Shown here: one piece after another, positions 59,837 through 64,000 of the stretch
How positions within the stretch are numbered: the first letter of the stretch is position 1
Layout: each line of letters starts with the position of its first letter
NCBI GenBank assembly: GCA_003223645.1
Contig: QHVT01000005.1
Coordinates: 248,001 to 312,000, forward strand
Origin: Acidobacteriota bacterium
GTDB lineage: Bacteria; Acidobacteriota; Thermoanaerobaculia; Gp7-AA8
Direction of reading: 5' to 3'
Length of the DNA: 64,000 nucleotides
The notes under the pieces: generated by a model
What the model saw: the letters and a program-made list of their open reading frames with translations, nothing else
Told to the model about the DNA's origin: nothing
Database searches by the model: none
Position numbers and translations under genes: made by a program

Positions 59837-59864
59837 ACGTACTACGTTGTACGTATTAGTACGT
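59837..59864. promoter_or_regulatory. Palindromic operator upstream of padR gene
   Basis: ACGTACTACGTTGTACGT is palindromic at 16 of 18 positions and is followed by TATTAGTACGT, giving a second overlapping ACGTA...TACGT inverted pair. It lies 20 nt before the PadR start and overlaps its expected promoter. PadR regulators bind such short inverted repeats. Confidence 0.6.
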
Positions 59865-59984
59865 CCGGCGTAGCAGAAAGTCAAGAGCGTCGGATTCGTC
59901 AGTCAGCAGTACTGGAGGCGCGTGAAAGAGTCTCGCGACCGAGTCTGCGCGCCGGAGCCGCATCAGCTTCGTGGTTGCTTGCAT

Positions 59985-60455
59985 CCCGAATCCATCGGTG
60001 CGCGGCTCTGAGCAGCAGAGCCAAATGCGTGCAATGTCAGCCTGGATGACAAGAAATTCGTCGTGCGGCTCCGAGCGCCAGAGTTGAATGACAGCCGCGC
60101 CCACATGAATGATCAGAAACTAGTCACGCGGCTCTGAGCGCCAGACCCGGACGGCGTCCGTGCCGTCATGAATGATCAGAAATTGATCACGCGGCTCTGC
60201 GCGCCAGAGCCGAACGGCGGCCGCGTCGGCATGAATCACGAGAAACTGGTCACGCGGCTCTGCGCGCCAGAGCCGGACGGTGACCGCGTCGGCATGAATG
60301 ACGAGAAATTGATCACGCGGCTCTGCGCGCCAGAGCCGGACGGTGACCGAATCGTCATGAATGACGAGAAACCGGTCACGCGGCTTTAAGCGTCAGACCC
60401 GGACGGCGACCGCGTCGGCGTGAATGACGAGAATTCGTGCGCGGCTGTGTGGAGC
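59985..60455. repeat. 63-bp tandem repeat array (about 7 units, decayed)
   Basis: ATGAATGAYGAGAA-type starts recur at 60105, 60168, 60231, 60294, 60357 and 60420 (GTG), exactly 63 bp apart, with an earlier degenerate unit from about 60046. Each unit contains GGCTCTGCGCGCCAGAGCC, a 7-bp stem with 5-nt loop. Because 63 is divisible by three, both strands are open over several units; on the minus strand the reading is a 21-residue repeat (VRLWRAEPRDQFLVIH) interrupted by TAG and TGA. No intact gene was recognised between 59865 and 60549. Confidence 0.9.
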
Positions 60456-60486
60456 GACAGAGCCAAACACCTAGGTGCTCAGATTA

Positions 60487-60549
60487 GTGGGGCCGACGAA
60501 TTCGAGCCCGCGACCCGCCGTAACAGGGCGGGCGTTCTAACGGTAACCG
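60487..60549 (-). pseudogene. tRNA-Asn-like remnant
   Basis: On the minus strand a stem CCGCC/GGCGG holds loop CTGTTAC (anticodon GTT, Asn), preceded by GTTAGAACG as in a D-arm end and followed by TCGCGGGCTCGAATTCGTC, resembling a T-arm, then GGCCCCA. The 5' acceptor half is missing and the T-arm does not pair fully, so this is a fragment. It starts directly after the stop of the coiled-coil gene. Confidence 0.6.
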
Positions 60550-60861
60550 TCAATGGGTCGTCGATTCGATGCGTTCGACACGCGCCTGAAGATCGGCGAA
60601 AGCCTGTTCCAGAGCGCGGACACGGCGGTCGAGCTCCGCGTGCGAGAACTTGATCATCGACTGCGTTTCCGTGAAGCCGTGATCCATTTGCTCTTCGATA
60701 TCCGCTGTCTTACGATCGAGTTTCTCATCAACGACGGAAATGGCTTCGGAAAGCACGTCGAATCGCTTCTCCAATCGTTCCGCGACGACGTCGAAGTGCC
60801 GACGCGTTTCGGTTGCCGTACTCGCGATCAGCTCTTTCAACTCTTCGTCCATCGCCGGCAT
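60550..60861 (-). CDS. Small coiled-coil protein
   Basis: A 103-residue hydrophilic protein from MPAMDEELKELI, chosen because GAGG stands 6-9 nt upstream; an extended reading would run into tRNA-like DNA. Heptad-rich segments FDVVAERLEKRFDVLSEAISVVDEKLDRKTADIEEQM and LDRRVRALEQAFADLQARVERI (shown as parts) predict two long coiled-coil helices joined near DHGFTETQSM. It lies between tRNA-Asn-like and tRNA-Asp-like fragments on the same strand. No family function is known. Confidence 0.7.
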   Translation of the reverse strand: MPAMDEELKELIASTATETRRHFDVVAERLEKRFDVLSEAISVVDEKLDRKTADIEEQMDHGFTETQSMIKFSHAELDRRVRALEQAFADLQARVERIESTTH

Positions 60862-60902
60862 CTTACCTCGGCCTTCACGCATGTAGAAGCGTCCCGACTC
60901 GG

Positions 60903-60952
60903 TACGGGGAAACCCGCGACCTCCGGCGTGACAGACCGGAGTGCTAACTGCC
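60903..60952 (-). pseudogene. tRNA-Asp-like remnant
   Basis: Minus-strand stem CCGGT/GCCGG with loop CTGTCAC (anticodon GTC, Asp), then variable AGGTC and GCGGGTTTCCCCGTACC where a T-arm should be; the T-loop consensus TTCGA is lost. Upstream GCAGTTAGCACT resembles the end of a D-arm. It lies just upstream of the coiled-coil gene. The rest of 60953-61155 shows no gene, only a GATCC/CATCCTT tandem stretch (61122-61151) before the next start. Confidence 0.55.
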
Positions 60953-61155
60953 TTCTTCCCGCTTCCGAGGAGACGGCGCCTCGCAAGCTCTGATAACACG
61001 GCCGTTAGCGCCCCAAAGGGGCCGACCTTGTGAGGGCACGTTGTGAGCGCGGGGACGGGCCGGGGATCACACCTTCTTTCTCATCGCCGGTTGGCGCTCG
61101 CGATTGCGTTGCGGTTGCCAGTTCATCCTGCATCCTTCATCCTTGATCCCTCCCG

Positions 61156-63501
61156 ATGGAACCCGTCAACCTCTCCGAGCTCTTCAGGGATTCGCGTGAC
61201 GTCGAAGACTTTCTCGCCGCGTACGGTGAAGAGATACCGCCGAAACCCGACGATGCGCGGAAACACGCACTGACGATCGTCGAGACGGTGGACCCGACGC
61301 ATGTCGTCGGCGTGCTGTTTGGGTTTGCTCGAAATTTCGCTCGGATGGTCAGCGAGATCGCGGACTTCTGCGCGACGCAGGGCGCTGCCATCAGCGGCCA
61401 GATCCAGCTCCCTCACGACGAGGTGTCCCTCGACCTCAGGAGCCTGCAGTCCGCCTGGGCGTTCGCCGGATCAGCGCCGGACGTCGCAAGCCTCGAAGCG
61501 CGCTCGCATGCGCTTGCCGCCGCGCTGGAAGACGTGGCGCTGCGGCTGAACAGCGGCGATCTCGTACGCGAGGAAACCGAAGAACGGCTCACCGGGTTCG
61601 GCCGCGCGCTCCGGAGCTCACCCGATCCGGTCCATCGCATGATCTCGCGATCGATCTCCGGGACGACACGGGACATTCACCACGAGCTGGTGTCGGAAGC
61701 GGATCTCCGCGCGCTGGAACTGGCGATCGAAGCAGTCGACGAGACATCCTCAGCGCTGGCTGCCGTGCCGCTCTCGGCGGCGGCCGCGACGGCGTTGCAA
61801 CAGGTCCAGCAGCATCTGCCCGCACTCGTGGAGGAATTGCGACACAAAGAAATCGATCCGACGGGCGAGGCGTCACCGATCGTCCTTGGACTGACTGACG
61901 AGATCATGCTGTTGACCACGCAGCTTCGGGATCTCGGCGCCGAGATGGTCGAAGGTGAGCGGGTGAGCCGAGGCTTTCAGGATTTCCTCCGCACGGAGTT
62001 CTGGCCCGCCCGCTGGCGGGTTTACGAGCTATGGCTGCTGGTGCGCCTCCTCGGAGTCCTGAAGGGCATCGGCGGTCGTCTCCAGCTCTTCGGAGTGGAC
62101 AAAGGAATCTGGCGCGTCCGGTATGGACATGCTGAGGAGCCGGTAGCCAGAGCGACGTTTTCCGCGGGCGAGGTCGACTTCTATTACCAGTACTGGCGAG
62201 ACAGCGCCGAAGGTGCCGACATGCCGGACCTGGTTGCGGCCATGCGCGGCGGACGGCCCATCGCGGTGATCGATCCGAAGCACGGCCGTAGCTATTCGCG
62301 CAGCCGGGTGCAGGCGGTGCTGACGCGTTACGCGACGCAGCTCGACGCGGACCTGACCGCCATCGTCAACTACTTCCCGATGCGCAGCTATCCCTTCGAG
62401 AATGTTCGCACGCCGATGCGATCGTGGATCCTCGCGTCGGATGTCGCGCCGGGCACGAATGCCAGCCGTCGTCTCGAGCTTCTGTTTGAGGAAACCCTTC
62501 GCGGACGCGGATTCCACGAAGCCGAGGAGCCGTACATTTCTTCGCCGACGGCGAGCCAGCCGCGCGCGGTGCGGCCGGCGGATCTCATCTACTGGGCGAC
62601 GGAAGAGAGGGAGGTCGACGAACCCGCCGGCTTCTGGCGCTCATCCGCGGACGCTACGACGCTGCCGGTGAAGGGCTTGGCAGGCCGGGACAACGTGCAG
62701 CTCGACGCCTCACCCGACGGCATGGGCCTTCTCATACTGCGAGAGCCCGACGTCACGCTGCTGCGTGTCGGCCAGGCCCCGAAGCGGATCGCTGACTGGA
62801 CAAGCAAATATTTCATTTCATCGGTTGGCTGGTCACCCGATGGCGAATACTTCGTCCTTCCGTTGGACAAAGGCATTGTCCTTTTTGATCGGAGCGGCGA
62901 TCGCGTCGATGGCTGGCCGGATGGAGCGGGATTCATGGGATGGCACCCTGAGGGACACTCCCTCTATTGCCTGTCCGGCAGCGGCGAAACATCTCGCACG
63001 CTCACGTTCTTCGCGCCTGACCGCGGCGTGATCTGGGAACGGCGTCTCACGTTCACAGGGAACGTGCGCACGTCGCTTCTCAAAGGGCGGGTGGAGCGGG
63101 GGCCCACGGATGACAGCGTGCTGCTCCACATCGATTATGTCGGCAAATACCGCATCGACGGTGGAGCAGTGGAACCGTCGGACGAGGGCATGCCGCTGAG
63201 CGTCTCGCCGAGCGGTCGTCATGTCATTGAGGAAGGACCTCATAGCCGGCACGACCGTACGCTGCTGCGCATCACCGACCGGCGCGGCCAGCAACTCCCG
63301 CTGGTGCGCTACACGGGGCCACTTCCGCCGTTTGTGCGCTGGAGCCCTGACGAAGCGAGATTTGCATTCATCGCGCAGGACAGGGACCTTCCGGCGCGGC
63401 TCTTCACCGTACGCGTCGGTGAGCGCCATGCCCGCGCGACCTCGCTCCCCGGTCAGGAGCCTGCGACCTTTGCCTGGGTCTCACCGAAACTGCGGACGTA
63501 G
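61156..63501 (+). CDS. PD-(D/E)XK nuclease fused to C-terminal beta-propeller, putative defence protein
   Basis: A 781-residue protein. The N-terminal about 280 residues are helical without a known motif. Residues 285-410 hold a PD-(D/E)XK-type core: helix Glu291 in VYELWLLVRLLG, PD at 357-358 in MPDLV, and Asp373/Lys375 in VIDPKHG, followed by the helix RVQAVLTRYATQLDA, as in McrC/DUF2357-like nucleases. From about 500 to 781 come WD40/TolB-like blades (VGWSPDGEYFVL, MGWHPEGHSLYCL, VRWSPDEARFAFIAQ). Start ATG has no clear Shine-Dalgarno site. A second nuclease gene follows 74 nt downstream. Confidence 0.75.
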   Translation: MEPVNLSELFRDSRDVEDFLAAYGEEIPPKPDDARKHALTIVETVDPTHVVGVLFGFARNFARMVSEIADFCATQGAAISGQIQLPHDEVSLDLRSLQSAWAFAGSAPDVASLEARSHALAAALEDVALRLNSGDLVREETEERLTGFGRALRSSPDPVHRMISRSISGTTRDIHHELVSEADLRALELAIEAVDETSSALAAVPLSAAAATALQQVQQHLPALVEELRHKEIDPTGEASPIVLGLTDEIMLLTTQLRDLGAEMVEGERVSRGFQDFLRTEFWPARWRVYELWLLVRLLGVLKGIGGRLQLFGVDKGIWRVRYGHAEEPVARATFSAGEVDFYYQYWRDSAEGADMPDLVAAMRGGRPIAVIDPKHGRSYSRSRVQAVLTRYATQLDADLTAIVNYFPMRSYPFENVRTPMRSWILASDVAPGTNASRRLELLFEETLRGRGFHEAEEPYISSPTASQPRAVRPADLIYWATEEREVDEPAGFWRSSADATTLPVKGLAGRDNVQLDASPDGMGLLILREPDVTLLRVGQAPKRIADWTSKYFISSVGWSPDGEYFVLPLDKGIVLFDRSGDRVDGWPDGAGFMGWHPEGHSLYCLSGSGETSRTLTFFAPDRGVIWERRLTFTGNVRTSLLKGRVERGPTDDSVLLHIDYVGKYRIDGGAVEPSDEGMPLSVSPSGRHVIEEGPHSRHDRTLLRITDRRGQQLPLVRYTGPLPPFVRWSPDEARFAFIAQDRDLPARLFTVRVGERHARATSLPGQEPATFAWVSPKLRT

Positions 63502-63575
63502 TTTGCTTTGCGCGACTCTCGGCGTGACAGGCCCCGACGCTCGCGTCGAAGTCACGCATCGCCCACAATGATGCC

Positions 63576-64000
63576 ATGCCGTCTATGCGCGACATGGTCT
63601 CCGGCCGCGACTTTCAACTTCGCTATGCGCTGCACCGCCTGACGCTGCTCGCAATCGGGGCCGATCCGCTGCACGCCCGCGTTGCTCGCCTCCGTCTTGA
63701 ATGGCCGCTGGGAAGCGTATGGGCAGACGTGGTGCTCCAGGAAGAGGACGGCCGCATCGTCGAGATCGTGGAGTGCAAGGAGCATCAGAACCACATCGCA
63801 ATCAAATCGCTGCGCACGTTTTTCGCCGACGTCAGGAAGACCGCCGTGCTCGTACCAGATGCGCGGTTCCGCTTCGCGACGAACGCGCGGCACCTGCCAA
63901 ATGGAAAGGCGCCGTCGGCATGGAGGGCGCCGCCGATCGATCCAAGTCGCATTACGTGGGAGGTTGACGTCCCGAACAAGGACTCGCTTGCTGCCGAATG
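63576..64000 (+). CDS. Partial PD-(D/E)XK nuclease-domain protein
   Basis: Open from ATG 63576 to the window edge (141 codons). After GRDFQLRYALHRLTLLA, the sequence WADVVLQEEDGRIVEIVECKEHQNHIAIKSL gives D51, E66 and K68, the spacing of a PD-(D/E)XK nuclease site, and resembles the N-terminal nuclease of DUF4297/Cap4-like or Mrr-like defence effectors, where a V-E-x-K strand ends in an His-containing loop. The remainder, probably an NTPase or sensor, lies outside the window. Same orientation and 74 nt from the nuclease-propeller gene. Confidence 0.7.
   Translation, partial: MPSMRDMVSGRDFQLRYALHRLTLLAIGADPLHARVARLRLEWPLGSVWADVVLQEEDGRIVEIVECKEHQNHIAIKSLRTFFADVRKTAVLVPDARFRFATNARHLPNGKAPSAWRAPPIDPSRITWEVDVPNKDSLAAE

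Noticed and set aside
59985-60455. Possible CRISPR array or intact repeat protein gene
   Set aside because: The 63-bp units are adjacent with no spacers; both possible reading directions are interrupted by stop codons or lack a supported start.

Overview
The window is a 64-kb, high-GC (roughly mid-60s percent) bacterial chromosome segment with genes densely packed on both strands. The mix of genes suggests a soil or environmental member of the Acidobacteriota or a neighbouring phylum: Ser/Thr kinases with FHA proteins, secreted DUF4097 proteins, a fused homocysteine methyltransferase/MTHF reductase, PadR and YtrA-like regulators, a FadL-type porin, and many palindromic intergenic repeats that translate as phrases such as GQxFQPAxREAGWKACPTP. 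This placement is inference; no rRNA or other phylogenetic marker was seen.

Layout. 0-2.8 kb (minus): a YtrA-like regulator, ABC exporter and small membrane proteins behind a palindromic operator. 2.9-3.2 kb: a two-period tandem repeat array. 3.3-8.4 kb: secreted amidohydrolase, an ECF42-type sigma factor with its DGPF/YCII partner, and a secreted sugar dehydrogenase. 8.5-16.7 kb: UDG-family glycosylase, MoaA, esterase, flavin reductase, a DUF4097 protein, an FAD amine oxidase/desaturase, a TPR-like protein and a SpoIIE phosphatase. 17-19 kb: bifunctional methionine/folate enzyme behind a SAM-II-type riboswitch plus terminator. 19-23.4 kb: secreted propeller-like protein, class A PBP, histone-H1-like protein. 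23.4-32.8 kb: a phospho-signalling island (two Ser/Thr kinases, FHA proteins, FHA-protease, PP2C phosphatase and a divergent FHA-GAF-cyclase). 32.9-45.2 kb: signal peptidase, CDGSH protein, fused siroheme decarboxylase, isocitrate dehydrogenase, AmgK-like kinase, two cyclophilins, a sigma/anti-sigma/DUF4097 operon, O-antigen ligase, Trm112 and a glycosyltransferase.

45.4-56.7 kb (minus) is the most coherent metabolic locus. It holds both subunits of a 2-aminophenol 1,6-dioxygenase-like enzyme (the alpha subunit fused to a RidA/2-aminomuconate deaminase domain), a 2-aminomuconic semialdehyde dehydrogenase-like ALDH, two tandem DoxX-like membrane proteins, an asparaginase-II-like amidase and a luciferase-like monooxygenase. 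A small four-helix-bundle gene flanked by inverted AATTGTG repeats sits between the two dioxygenase subunits. A FadL-type porin lies at 57.5-58.9 kb.

59.9-64 kb looks like the edge of a genomic island. A decayed 63-bp repeat array and tRNA-Asn-like and tRNA-Asp-like remnants flank a coiled-coil gene. They are followed by a 781-residue protein combining a PD-(D/E)XK nuclease core with a beta-propeller, and then by a second PD-(D/E)XK nuclease gene cut by the window end. This pair is the best candidate for an undescribed, possibly defensive, system.

A recurring theme is intergenic DNA built from short oligomers (6-10 bp) in tandem and then repeated in inverted orientation. The oligomer differs from gap to gap, and the repeats often supply start codons, stop codons or short protein tails to the adjacent genes.
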